Positions 1 to 11,869 of a DNA stretch of 64,000 nt are shown in pieces. This DNA comes from Telmatactis stephensoni (lineage: Eukaryota > Cnidaria > Anthozoa > Actiniaria > Isophelliidae): positions 62,001-126,000 of the forward strand of contig JALIZF010001815.1 of NCBI GenBank assembly GCA_029948255.1, written 5' to 3'. Below the pieces are notes generated by a model that saw only the letters and a list, made by a program, of their open reading frames with translations, did no database searches and had not been told where the DNA came from. Made by a program: the position numbers and the translations under genes. Each line of letters starts with the position of its first letter. Position 1 is the stretch's first letter.

Positions 1-2272
1 TTCCTTATCCTGGGTGTGAGTTTTTTAAGGATTTCAAGGGACGGGGATACAGTGGCGATGGACTGTACTTTGACTGGAAACAGGTACAGTAGTCACTATT
101 CACTAAAGAAAATAGCCTGTGTACATCTGTTACCTACCCCTCCCACTGTGGGGGAAAAATGGGTAGGGTCCCTTCCATTATCCTTGCAGGAGAAGGGGTG
201 GGTATATGGCTGTATAGAATTTATAACTAAAGATTATATAAAATCCATTATTATGCTTAAATTATAGGATTATGTTGATGCTCAAATTAAAGTTCCAGAA
301 AGAATTCCATTTCAACTTGGTATAGAGTGGAACCATTACAGGGTAGGGAAGACAGAATACACAGCTTATGTCATTTTGATTACATTGTTAATAAAGACTA
401 GATTATAATCATATAATACTGTTGACGTGATTTTGTATCCAACTTTTCAGCGATGGGATTTGGTGATGCTGACACAAAATTATTTGTTACTTCTTCTAAA
501 TTTTATCAAAAATGGTATGTCTTTGCCAGACTAGAAAGCTCTTGTTTACATTATAATATGTACATGTACGTAATGACAATAAATCTAGTGCCATTTAATA
601 GACAGTATATCAGTATATACTCCTCATTATTGAAATTAGCAGTGCTTGAGGAGGCAGCATGGTCAGGTGGTCAGAGCATGGTCTCGCAATCTGGTGGTCC
701 TCAGTTTGATTCCCCTCTCTGGCCACTAGCTGAGGCTGAATTTGTTCCAGGCAACCCCTAGTTCAAATTCAGTTTCTCTACCATGTTTGTAAATAGCCAA
801 CTAGTTCGCCTCCTTGCCAGTTGGGATTCATTGAGGGCCATTATGTAAACTACTGGGTCAGTGGTAACAATGTCTATACCCTCATTTATAAACTGTAAGA
901 TGTTTTGTTTGTCAATTTGCATGCCTACAGTTTGTGATAAATGTACTGAGTTTGTGTATGTTGCTCATTGCTTGACAAGTTACTATTGTGTCCCTTTACA
1001 GCACTCCATAATTGTTGAGAGCCGTTAAACTTTCACTTTTTGTTTGATATTGGATTTTTGTTTGCTTAAAGGTGATAGTGGCACCCTGATTCATTGTATA
1101 TCTGGCTGGGATAGAACACCTTTGTTTGTCTCTCTTGTCAGACTCTCTTTGTGGGCTGTAAGTACTAGTATTACTAAAAGTAATTCATTACTAAAATACT
1201 AAAAAATTAAAATTAAATTGCTCTCTAAAAACATTCAAAATTCCTCCTCTACAAGCAGTAACTATGTTATGCTGTGACTGTGCAGTTTAAATTTCCCAGC
1301 CATACAATAACTGCTTGACTGTACAGAAAATACAGCCAATCAGGTGGCAATTATTAGCCAATCAGAATTTGAAGTTAAAGAATAATGAACCTAGAGAAAA
1401 TACAGTGAATTAATACTGCTTCATAACCTTATCAAATCATGTTTACATTAATGAGCTTTTATCAGGTATTTTTAAATACGTAAAACAGAAAAAGAATTAC
1501 CATAACTGGAAAGAGCATGTTAAAATTAGCAAGACAGTGAAGTTTGAAGGAATTAAATCCAAAACTCGCGAGAATATGAATTTTTGAAAAGTGTGAATTT
1601 GTAAGAAAACCTTTGCTGGTAGGCATGTCTTGCCTACCAGCGAATGTTTTCATACAAAATTTCGATTTTGGAAAATTCATATCTTCGTACGATTGAAAGT
1701 TACTTCATTCAAACTTCACAGTTTTACTAATTTTGACGTGCTCTTTCCAGCTATGGTAATTATATTTCTGTACTGTGACTTTTAGAATTACATGATAAAA
1801 GCTCATTCAATTCTTAATTTTATATAATTGAAGTCATTGCCCCTTGTTGCATGTCATTCTAGGATAAAAAGGTTCATACCAATTTGAGTGCAGCAGAAAT
1901 TCTATACTTGACGATAGCATATGATTGGTTCTTATTTGGGTAAGATAAACAGCTTATTCTTTCATGTACTGGGTTTGAGATATTGAATGAAGTGATGAAT
2001 GCATATGATTAAATGAAAGAATGAACAAATGAATGATGGGTGTGTGTAAGCATGATGTATGAATGAATGAATGAATTAGTGAATGAATGAATAAATTAAT
2101 GAATACGTTGGCAAATGACTGCATGACTGGCTGACTGACTGACTTATTGACCAAGTGAATGAGTGAGTGAGTGAGTAAGTGAGTGACCAACTGACTGACT
2201 GTCTGACTGACTGACAGACAGACAGACAGACTGACTGACTGACTAACAGACAGACAGACTGACTGACTGACT

Positions 2273-2307
<35 letters not shown>

Positions 2308-5300
2308 TGACTGACTGACTGACTGATCACTGACTGACAGACAGTCTGGCTGATTGACTGAAAAACTGACTGAATAATGAATGAATGAATGAATCAATCA
2401 ATCAATAAATGAATCAATCCATGGATATGTTATTGAAATCCTTTAAAGCTTTGGAGGTGTCCTATGAAGTACCACAGTATATTATTTCTCTTTTTCCATT
2501 GCTCTCACAGACATGATCTAGCAGATAGAATTCAGAAAGGAGAAGAGGTAGGAATGAAATTACCAATCTGGTCCCAGTTGTGCAAAGAATGGATAGTACT
2601 ATCCATTGTATAATCCTTATCTAGGGGATAAAATGATGTTATCCAATAAACATGTATCCACAGGGTGCCAGTTGACTGTTGTATCATTTGATAATTGGTG
2701 ATAATGAGCTTTTCTCACCCCTTGTGTGACATTTTATGTTTTAATTGAACAGGAACAAAAATATAATTATATATGAAAAGACAACACCAAAGTTCCACTG
2801 AATGTTTCTATACAAAAAACATCAACTTGGGCCCGCGCCCATAACTTTGGCACTATTCATCGAAACTACCTGAAAATTTCAAGTTTTGCTAACTTTGGTG
2901 TGGTCTTTTCAAATATTATATTTTTGGTTGCTGTTGGATAAAAAAATTAAAATGTCACCCAAAGGGTGAGAAAAGCTCATCGAAACTTAGAGATAATTAT
3001 AGACTATTTTGAAACTATTCTATTCTCACTGTTATAATTAACTTTCAGGTTTTCTATTTTTGCTTCAACTTTTTAAAATACATTGGTTCAGATGCATTCT
3101 CTGTGTCGTCTTTACAACAAACTAGGTAACAAAAATGATATCGTTCATCCTCCCATCTGATTTCCATTCATCTGTCCAGTTGATGTGGCATCTATAAATG
3201 ATTCAGATGAATCCTTCCATTTGTTTGTTAAACTATTGATCAGAGCTCAAACTGTCCTTCCTCTTGAGGAACTTGATTGTCATTCTTCACATTTTCATCT
3301 AATTTTATGTTGTTATGCTCATAAACTAAAGTATAATGACACTGAATCAAGGAACTGCTTTTTCTAGGGATTATTCCAACTTAGTTGAAAGACCAAGATG
3401 TGACTCCATGGTTCATTTAGATGCAGACATCTTACTAGGTGTGTAGTTGAATGCTACTGTAACTTCTAACTTGTAGAACATTCTGTCTAACTTGTGAACA
3501 TCCCTGGAAAATCATGATTGTAAAAAAAATCACTCATATTCTGTTTCTTGCTTGGAACTTGTTTTGGAAGTCAAAATTTGTTATTATGACCTCATTTAAG
3601 TAATGGTTCGAGTAAGAATTAGGCATCACTAATGCCCCTAATGCAGAAAAGTGCTAATTTTATATTATTTAATCCATCCATCTCATTGGCTAAAACATGA
3701 AAATCCAACATATCTTCACCAGATTAATTTATCCCTAGTTTACTAGTTGATTTCCTCTTGGTTAAAAGTTTTTTTTGATACAACAAAACTTCTATATAGG
3801 GAACATGGAAAATTGGAAGCTTTTCTTGGCTATTGTTTTGGAATCTCATGATTGGATGAAAGCTTTTCACACAAAAAGAAACTTCCCTGTGAAATAAAGT
3901 TTTAGCGCATTTTATTTCAATAACATGTTGTTCATAGGTTGACGTATTCTCAGCCTGAAAATCCAACCATTCTTATATGGGGAAAGTGAAATGCATTGGA
4001 ACAATAGAGAGTTGCCTACTTTTTACATAATTTGTCTATATGGACTAGATGTTGATTGGTTGACCTGATCAATCGGTAACAACAGAAAACTTTAGTTCCA
4101 GAACAAGTTCTAATAGACAATATTCCAAGGGGTACTATTTCTTGTGGTGAGAAACGAGTAACAGAATAACACCCCTGCGTTTCTGAGGATATGTTACTGC
4201 CATTCATAGCCATTTACTGTGTTTGTTACCAGATGAATGTCACCGTGCTGGCAGTAATACAAGTTTAAGTAGCTGTGGAAGCGTCTGTTCAGAGTCTCGT
4301 CTTAGTTATTTTATTGGACAAGAAATACCAGAAGACAATGAACTATCATACAAGAATAACTCGTACAAGTCTGTCACAAAGTAAGCCATCAGTTGCTACA
4401 TCAGTGTTTACCATAGGTCAGGCTCGTAACATGGTATATTTTCGTCTCATTGATCCCGGGATTTTACGGAAATTTTGATCCCTGAGTCCATATTTTTAGA
4501 AATTTTTGATCCCTAATCCTTGGTGCAAAAAACTAAGCTGATCCCTGATCCTGACCCAATGTCCCCGATACTTGATCCCACCCATTTGATCCTTGAGCCC
4601 TGGCCTCTGATCCGTGATCCTGGCCATAATTTGGGGCTTGATCCCTGATCCCATATACCATGTTACGAGCCTGATAGGTAGATTTGTGGTAGATATTTCG
4701 GCGCAAGAAACCATAATACCAAGAGAGTGTAACTCAAAGGTTGATGTCTGCGTGATGTTCACGGCGCGTAGGGTTATTTTGAGTAACAGGAAGTTGACGT
4801 CATCGCGTGCGCACCAGTGAAATTTGTTTCCACGCTAAGAATTTGGCAATTTTACTACAGTGTCCAAGAACTTTAACCACATCTCTATGGACGGCTGCGT
4901 GTTGCTATATAGATCTTACTGGAACAGCATACCACTGAGACTTGACTGGCTTCATGATATTAACTTCCATCACATTTTCTTATTTCTTCCAGTGGTATAC
5001 ATACATCCAATTCAAATACACGTTCTTCGCAGTCGTCACGCAATTCCTCGCCACGTTCGTCACGCTCAACAAGTGAACAAGATTTTGATGTCACGCTTGA
5101 GTCTACCAGTCCTTTACCTGTACCACTGAGACCAAGAAAAAGCTCTATGAATTCTGATCACGTGAGTCCTATTGACCAATCATGCAGCTACTTCCAAAAA
5201 TTCCAAAATTCCTTAAAATTTCTTACATCCAACAAAAAGTCGAGACAGAATAAAAAAATGAGAGTTGGAAAATTGGAGGAGGAAGGTACAGAACTCCTAG

Positions 5301-6563
5301 GATGAAGGTTTTGGAAAGTCCCATCGTAGTATAAACGTCTCGCTCAGAAAATTTGTTAGTTTTTATTACAAAGTAAAGTTCTTCAAGCGCATGACTGATT
5401 TAATTTTTCTTGCTTACTTCAGAGATCTTCAACATCCTCTATTTGTGGAAGGTAATTATAGCTAATATGCATATGTGTAAATCGTTGTAACTTGATTATA
5501 TTAATCCAGTGGAAACTGATTTCTTTGGCATCGAACACTCTGTATGTCTCCTTGTTTCAAGTTTGTGGTATCTGGTGAGTGAGGAGAGTGTCCAGTTGTT
5601 GGATTTTGAGAGAGAAGAGTAGAATGAAAAACGGGAGCCTCCCCTTGGATTGTCACGCAACGCTAAGCTCCTCAAGTTGGGGAGACGTCATTGGCTGACG
5701 GCCCAAAGGACCTTTGCGAATAAGGAGGCTCAAAAAACGGTGGGCATGTAAGCGTATGTCATTTCATGTCCCCCGCCCCCTACCAGGGGAGAAAGCTCCA
5801 ACTGACTTTCTGGCGAGAACACGAACGTAATATCTGCAAATGATTAGATTTTTTTCTTCTCGATTTTTTAAAAGAATAGAGTGTAGGTATAGAACATCGA
5901 CGCAAGCGTCACATTTTTTCATCGTTGAAAATGCGGCCTTTGTCATCACATTTTGAATGGTTACCTCTTCAATTCTCCTCTGATAAGGACGATTAATCGT
6001 AAAGTCAAGGTCTAGGGGCAAGCACTTGCTTGTATAACGTCTGAATTGAAAATTTCTTTTTCTTGGTTTTAGTTGGCAGCTTGTATCAGGCACAGGGAGC
6101 CCAAAAGGTACAACAACAGTCAGCCATGGAATCAGTACCAATAGCTTGTAAGTACCAAGTAGTCTGTTTATCTTGCTTAGAGAGATGTGTAGGAGACAGT
6201 AAGTTGGCTCTATTGCAGTTACACTTGTCGATGTTATAAATCAACACTAAAGCCAAAAAGTGACAGAAGTTTTACAGCTACCCATACTCCTTTTCGGTCT
6301 AGGCGCATGCGCTTGAGACATCTTGTACGGCAACCTTTTTAGAAACAGGTGTATAACAGTCGTCATTTTGTTTGACTTTCCATAGAAGCGAGCCAATAGA
6401 AGAAGTCACTCCACGACAGCAGAGATTAGACTCAGTACGAAGTCTCTTCTTCAAAGTCTATGCCAAAGTTATTGGCTATCCATTCCCAGAAGGCAGTGCG
6501 TTCTCCAATATCCTTGATCACGTGACTGAAAAAATTCGTGAGAGTTGGAGCACTGTGGTCTAG
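1..6563 (+). CDS. MTMR14: Myotubularin-related protein 14 (Jumpy), 3' part, 13 exons
   Basis: Phosphoinositide 3-phosphatase family that removes the D3 phosphate of PI3P and PI(3,5)P2 and restrains autophagy. Exons: 1-83, 268-342, 451-514, 1072-1157, 1863-1939, 2511-2547, 3049-3125, 3368-3438, 4233-4380, 4993-5161, 5423-5451, 6073-6147, 6386-6563; all junctions are GT/AG and phases join without a break (388 residues visible). Exon 4 carries the C-x5-R catalytic loop HCISGWDRTP, so the enzyme looks active. YPGCEFFKDF, WDLVMLTQNYL and AYDWFLFG match conserved MTMR14 blocks, followed by a Ser/Thr/Arg-rich linker (exons 9-11) and the conserved C-terminal tail starting SWQLVSGTGS. The protein is roughly 650 residues in vertebrates, so the N-terminal part lies upstream of the window. 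Several introns hold MITEs. Identity is confident; the exact exon 2 donor could shift slightly. Confidence 0.93.
648..870 (+). repeat. tRNA-derived SINE-like element in an MTMR14 intron
   Basis: The head resembles a tRNA promoter: an A-box-like GGTCAGGTGGTCAGAGC near 661-677 and a B-box-like GGTCCTCAGTTTGATTCC near 696-713. The tail is unrelated sequence and the 3' boundary is a guess. No cloverleaf that would make a functional tRNA is apparent. Confidence 0.45.
1451..1806. repeat. MITE, ATGAGCTTTTATCA termini
   Basis: Imperfect inverted repeat over most of its length; ends are ATGAGCTTTTATCA and its reverse complement, with a tight central hairpin (GGTAGGCA...TGCCTACC) near 1619-1640. Lies in an MTMR14 intron. 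Shares the terminal ATGAGCTTTT with the element at 2704-2980. Confidence 0.75.
2040..2410. repeat. Tetranucleotide microsatellite (GACT/GACA/GAAT)n
   Basis: About 370 bp of GACT, GACA, GAGT and GAAT tetranucleotides in an MTMR14 intron. The Ser/Val/Cys-rich reading frames on the minus strand here are translations of this repeat and not genes. Confidence 0.95.
2704..2980. repeat. MITE, ATGAGCTTTTCTCACCC termini
   Basis: Terminal inverted repeats ATGAGCTTTTCTCACCC at 2704 and its complement ending at 2980, continuing inward through TGTGACATTTT. Intronic in MTMR14. Related by its outer ten bases to the element at 1451-1806. Confidence 0.75.
4419..4673. repeat. MITE with CAGGCTCGTAACATGG ends and ATAGGT target duplication
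   Basis: A 255-bp element with 21-bp terminal inverted repeats (CAGGCTCGTAACATGGTATAT) flanked by the direct repeat ATAGGT at 4413-4418 and 4674-4679. The interior is a run of degenerate TGATCC units. It sits in an MTMR14 intron 38 bp after a splice donor. Confidence 0.8.
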
Positions 6564-7887
6564 TGTTGAAATTTATGGTTTGATTTTCAATAATAATTAT
6601 TACATTATATTATAGGATTTTAATGAGTATAGAATATCGAAAATATCAAAATGCGTGGAGTTTTTTCTCAGGGTGGGTTTACGTGGGCGATTTTCTCTTG
6701 GCTGAATTCGTCACATCCTCGGCTGAATTCGTCACATCCTCGGAAACCATGTTCATTACGGAATGAGTTTCAGCACTGGACGAGATCTTCATGTCGTTCC
6801 GGGTAGCAAACTTGCTACAAGTGTCGCTCGTTAATATTTTTTCGTTTCTTGGGCTTCCTTATTTTCCGTGCCCAATTTAAAATCCAAATTACAACACAGG
6901 GAGCCTAAGCAACAGAAAAAATAAACGAGCGAGACTCGAAGCAAGTCTATCCGGGTAGGATATATTCATGTAAGGGCAAATGAAGTTTTGTTGGCCTTAA
7001 ATCATGTAAAACTCGTTCCGGGACGTACTCGGTCCGGGACGAAAACCGCCTTTGTCACCGCACCCTCAGTCACTTGCTATTTTTGAAAGTTGGTGCCACT
7101 GTATCGTGTCCTGTACTGATTTGCCAATCATCGGGTTTCAAGGCGTTTGGGGGAGGTGTCTTGGACCATGTTGTTCGAAAAGTGATTAAAGTTAATCCTG
7201 GGTTAAACCCAAGGGTTTTCCTTAGATTTAGTCTTGGATTAGCGCCGTAATCGCCTTTCGCACACAACCTGGTCAATGGCAAACTAGACTGAACAGCGAC
7301 CCTTTTTAGTAGGGGAAGTATGCTGTTAGACAATTTTTTACTCAAAGTGAAACCCTGCCGTTTTTTGGAAGATTTTGCACTGAATTACGCACTTTCCCTC
7401 CAACGTTGCATACAAGAACTGTTAGAGTAGAATCGAGTTCTCAAGTTCGATGTTCGTCTACCGGAATGCACATATACCTATTTCAATTAATGTTGTCGGC
7501 GAAATCCTACGCGACTCACCCGAAAGGAAGCACGGGTAAACATTACTAGAGCTATAAAACCACACAAATATCCACACCATAATTAAACTTCAGCTTGTCA
7601 TGACCTTATACATCAAAGAGCCTCATTTGCTGATGCTAAAATCAAGACCAATGCTGAAAAAATTGAAGTTTTGCTACCACCCATAATCCTTTTCGGTCTT
7701 GTAGCGTAGGCTTGAGAGCTCTCGTACGACAACCGTTTTTGAAATAGGTGTAGTTTCTTCGTTAGCTTCATTTTATTCTAACTCATCCAACAGTCGAAGA
7801 AAAAGTTAAAAGAAAAGCATTGTGAGCACGATAATCTTACAAGTCTTGCCTGTAGAATCATACATAACGTAGGTTTAACTTCATTAG

Positions 7888-8026
7888 AGTGCTTACAATA
7901 TATCCGTGAAAAACGTTGTAAGAATTTGCACTAATTTGTACTAATTAAACAATTGAAAACAAAGGATTTCGCGCTATTTAGTACAATTTAGTTCGCTAAC
8001 TTTTTCACGGATATATTATAAGCGCT
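7888..8026. repeat. Short MITE, AGYGCTTAYAATATATCCGTG ends
   Basis: A 139-bp element whose ends are imperfect inverted copies (AGTGCTTACAATATATCCGT at left, AGCGCTTATAATATATCCGT reading inward from the right). AT-rich interior without a reading frame. Confidence 0.7.
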
Positions 8027-8190
8027 GTACTACATCCAATGATGTACTAAATTTTATTTTCTAATAGAGCTCTCGTATTATTTTGAGAATTGATGGCTAG
8101 ATTTGCAAGAAAACAAATTACAAAACATTTATCATCGTCAAAAATAACTCCACAGATAAATGAGTATGTAAATATTTAGTTATTTAGAAT

Positions 8191-8763
8191 TAGAGTGATC
8201 GCACTTAATCCGTGAAAAAGTACAAAATCTACTTTGTACTAAAAAATATAAAATCCTTTGTTTTCCATTGTTTATTAGTGCTATTAAGCAATTATTGGAT
8301 GAGTTCGAGTAGGATATGGGGAATTATTAAGGCCGAGATTTGTGTTATCTGCCGAAGCCGAAGGCTGAGGCAGATAACACAAACCGAGGCCTTGATAATT
8401 CCCCATATCCTACGAGAAACGAATTCAATAATTGTTTTATTATTTTTTGAAAATAATTCTTTCTCAGTTGTGCTTTGTTGACAAGAATACATGTTGTTGT
8501 TGTTTTCCCGCTTTTGGCATGAATCGCATAAATTAGCGTGACGTCATACCGCAAGCTAATTTTCCATATTCGAGAAAATTATGTCATAACTTCGAATAAT
8601 GGTTTTCAACATTTTCATAACTCCAAATTTGGGCAGCTAGCCGGCGACTACGGTAATTTATCCGGTGGCTCTTAGCCAATCAAAACTCTTGAATTATTTT
8701 CAAAATATAATAATTTGCATTATTTAGCTAGTACAATTTCACGGATTAAGTGCGATCACTCTA
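8191..8763. repeat. MITE with TAGAGTGATCGCACTTAATC ends and internal hairpin
   Basis: Terminal inverted repeats run through GAGTGATCGCACTTAATCCG at each end. A second palindrome of about 120 bp, centred near 8355, lies inside (ATATGGGGAATTATTAAGGC and complement) and suggests nested insertion. The overlapping reading frames on both strands at 8212-8554 arise from this symmetry. Confidence 0.8.
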
Positions 8764-8769
8764 GTGAAT

Positions 8770-8982
8770 TAGCCTCCTCCGCAGGCTACTCCTTTCCTTT
8801 CCATTATTGGGTTTCCTGTGGGATCGAACGGGAAGAGCGAAGACTGGAGGCTTGAGTTTAGAGTTTAGTTTCTTTCTTCCCTCTCCCCCTCCCCCCTTAT
8901 CCTTTTTTGCTCGCCCCCAGTCTCTCATCTTTGCAACAGGAAGCCCAAGAGAAAGAAAAGAAGTTGCCTGCGGAGGAGGCTA
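8770..8982. repeat. MITE, TAGCCTCCTCCGCAGG family, 9-bp target duplication CTAGTGAAT
   Basis: Ends TAGCCTCCTCCGCAGG and its complement; flanked by the exact 9-bp direct repeat CTAGTGAAT (8761-8769 and 8983-8991). Inserted right beside the end of the element at 8191-8763. Other copies at 14911 and 18974. Confidence 0.88.
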
Positions 8983-10851
8983 CTAGTGAATATTCTCGAG
9001 ATATTTTAGTGTCAATCTAAATTGGATGAGATAGTAAGTGCAGTATTGTGCATTTGTATCTTCCTCCCTCCCCCCTCCCTCCCCCAAAAAATCATTGTTC
9101 GGAATACATTTACATAAAGATCAATATAGTAACCTTAGCATTTGTCTTTGTGTCCACTGAGGAAAGAAAAGCAAGAGTTAGTATTAGTGCTAAGGTTACC
9201 CGGCTATCTTCATGTAAATTATTGCAGATATGGACACGCCTTTGTAGCTCCTCTGTCCTGACACAGGAAGCCCAAAAGGGGTTTATCGATTGAACAGTTT
9301 TCGTATGTGTGTGTAAACGGATCGGTCACGACACGGCAAGATTACTGCAAGAAGTTTATTCTTTTAAAGACGTCACGGAACTGTCACGCTCACAGCACGT
9401 TGCAGTCCATCGCACACATACGGAAATATGTCTGCCAAGATTCATTTTGTCATCAGCAAGTGTCACGTATCGCTTTCAGTTTTACCTTCTTGTCCACGTA
9501 TTAATGAGATAATAAAAGCACAAGTTCTTTGAATTACTAAAATGTTAAATTTTCTCGCGAGAGAGGGGAGGGAGTGTGACCTTTCAACCATCTCTGTATT
9601 TTTAACAGATTTGAGCAAAAAAGTTTGGTAAGTAACTTGAACCATTACGACACCCAATAAACTATTTAAGAACCACTGACCACATGACCCTGAAAGCCCG
9701 ATTGTTTAACCTGGATTAAGACCAAACGGTCTTCAGAGAACCGGCTCCACAGCTACTGTAAGTGTTACTAGTTCAACTTTCGACTTCAACACCATATTGC
9801 GCACGCGCGCGAACTTAAGCATTATCAACGAAATGGAAAATGGCTTCCGCATACGTGTAACGTAACTAAGAACAAGATATACGTCCAGTGATCAATTCCA
9901 TATGCTTTGGCAGTATATGACATGACCTACTTTGGTAGAGCTACCAATCATTGTTATTGCTGATATCGGTCATTGTCCATCTCGTTCCAGGGGCGGATTT
10001 AGGGGAGGGGTGCAGGGGGGGTGCGCACCCCCTCTTGAGAGGACTGTGAGTCTTTTTTTTCTGAATATATTTCCAAATTATCCTCTCGGCAGTTTTCAAT
10101 TTATATGATGGTGCACCCCCTCCTGACGACGGTGTACACATACGAATCAATATAATCGCAGTAGCAAACTTACATTTCTTTGCGTTATTTCTTCTTGAGA
10201 AAATGCGTGCACTGAGAGATGTTATCACTGTTGCTAAAGCCTAGTTTTCACTAGCGACGAAAACACAAGCAGGGCAAAAAAACAAAAGGAAAATTCTTGA
10301 TACTTATGCTTGCGTCGTGGTGAAAACCAGGCCTAATCGACGAACTGAATTTTTGTGCCTAAATCTTAATCTGACCCAACATAAAAACTAACTTTTAATT
10401 CGAATTAAACACGGAGAAAAAGTGCACAAATGAAATATTTAACAAATAAATTCCATTTTTCCGTGCGTCTGTACTCTAATAGATGCGCAGATGATGTCAA
10501 AATGTGAAAACAAAATAGTACGCGCCACGTACGAGACGAAGTCGAGGTGAAGGTGTTGGCCGAAGGCGTTGACTTTTTGAAGTGGGAGAGAGGGCGGGAG
10601 GAAGGAAAGAACTGCTAGCACAGGCAGCCAAAGCTAACTCATTATCTGACAACATTAAACAGTTAAATACGTAAATGCATGAAGTCTAAAATACGACTTT
10701 TGACGAATAAAATTACAGAATACATTAATATGACATTCTATGTACTTTGTAAAGTTATTATAATTGTGAATAAACTGCCTATTTCACGTTTCTTTAGATC
10801 ACCCTCCCCCTACTCCCTCTCCTTCCCTCTTCTTAGTAGGGGGCAGGCTGT

Positions 10852-11510
10852 GAACGAGGTTGTCATTAATTCATTCATTCATTCAATCAATCGTTTATTC
10901 TTACCGTCCGTTTTCGTACGTTTACGTGTACGTACGTTTTCGTACGAGGTTGTCATTAATTAATTCATTCAATCAATCATTTGTTCTTACCGTCCGTTTT
11001 CGTACGTTTACGTGTACATACGTTTTCGTACGAGGTTGTCATTAATTAATTCATTCAATCAATCATTTGTTCTTACCGTCCGTTTTCGTACACGTACGTT
11101 TTCGTACGAGGCTGTCATTAATTAATTCATTCAATCAATCGTTTATTCTTACCGTACGTTTTCGTACGTTTTCGTGTGCGTACGTTTTCGTACGAGGTTG
11201 TCATTAATTCATTGATTCATTCAATCAATCGTTTATTCTTACCGTACGTTTTCGTACGTTTTCGTGTGCGTACGTTTTCGTACGAGGTTGTCATTAATTA
11301 ATTAATTAATTCAATCAATCGTTTATTCTTACCGTACGTTTTCGTGTGCATACGTTTTCGTACGAGGTTGTCATTAATTAATTCATTCATTCAATCAATC
11401 GTTTATTCTTACCGTACGTTTTCGTACGTTTTCGTGTACGTACGAGGTTGTCATTCATTCATTCATTCAATCAATCGCATTAATCGCTTATTTTTACCGT
11501 ACGTTTTCAC
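10852..11510. repeat. Minisatellite, about eight units of 76-91 bp, CGTACG-rich
   Basis: Units begin GAGGTTGTCATTAATT (near 10856, 10945, 11031, 11107, 11191, 11282, 11362, 11443), continue with ATTCA/ATCA-rich sequence and end in TTCGTACG blocks. Each unit has several self-complementary CGTACG sites. The array ends about 360 bp upstream of the orphan gene's start codon. Confidence 0.92.
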
Positions 11511-11869
11511 GATGGGTAATGAGAATGGCATGGGAAATGGAACCGAGACTTTGCGATGGCGATAATTTCATCCAAATATGGAGCTACCTTGTTTTGCATG
11601 ATGAGACATCAGCCTGTGTCTGGTCAGTACTTGGTATGCAGACAACCGATATTACATACATACCATTTGTACAATATTGGACTTTTGAAGCTGAATCGAA
11701 GTTCCGCATTGCTAAGTAGTTTCGCGACAACAACACATTGCCACCCGCAAGGAGTCGAGGTGCCATTGAGGATAATTATCCAAACTAGTCTCTTTAGTGA
11801 GTGCGATTGCACACCCAAGTCCTTTAGATCGACAGTGTTACGATAATTCAGGAGTTTGAAACTACTTGC

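Larger units (their letters stand above)
6564..11869. other. Intergenic region between MTMR14 and the orphan secreted gene
   Basis: No supportable gene on either strand. It holds remnants and intact copies of several MITE families (given separately), a fragment at 7160-7260 related to the TTGTTCGAAA element at 53537, a fragment at 7670-7750 related to the palindrome at 36823, a GGGGCGGAT-type remnant near 9989-10130, and the minisatellite at 10852-11510. The orphan-gene promoter should lie in the last few hundred bases, but no clear core element stands out. Confidence 0.6.

Noticed and set aside
1954..2397. 147-residue Ser/Val/Cys-rich open frame on the minus strand
   Set aside because: It is a translation of the GACT/GACA tetranucleotide repeat; no start context, splice logic or composition of a real protein.
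6091..6108. CACAGGGAGCCCAAAAGG in an MTMR14 exon as a transposon-derived exon
   Set aside because: It resembles the recurrent repeat motif, but the surrounding codons align with the conserved MTMR14 tail (SWQLVSGTGSPKG), so the match is taken as chance.
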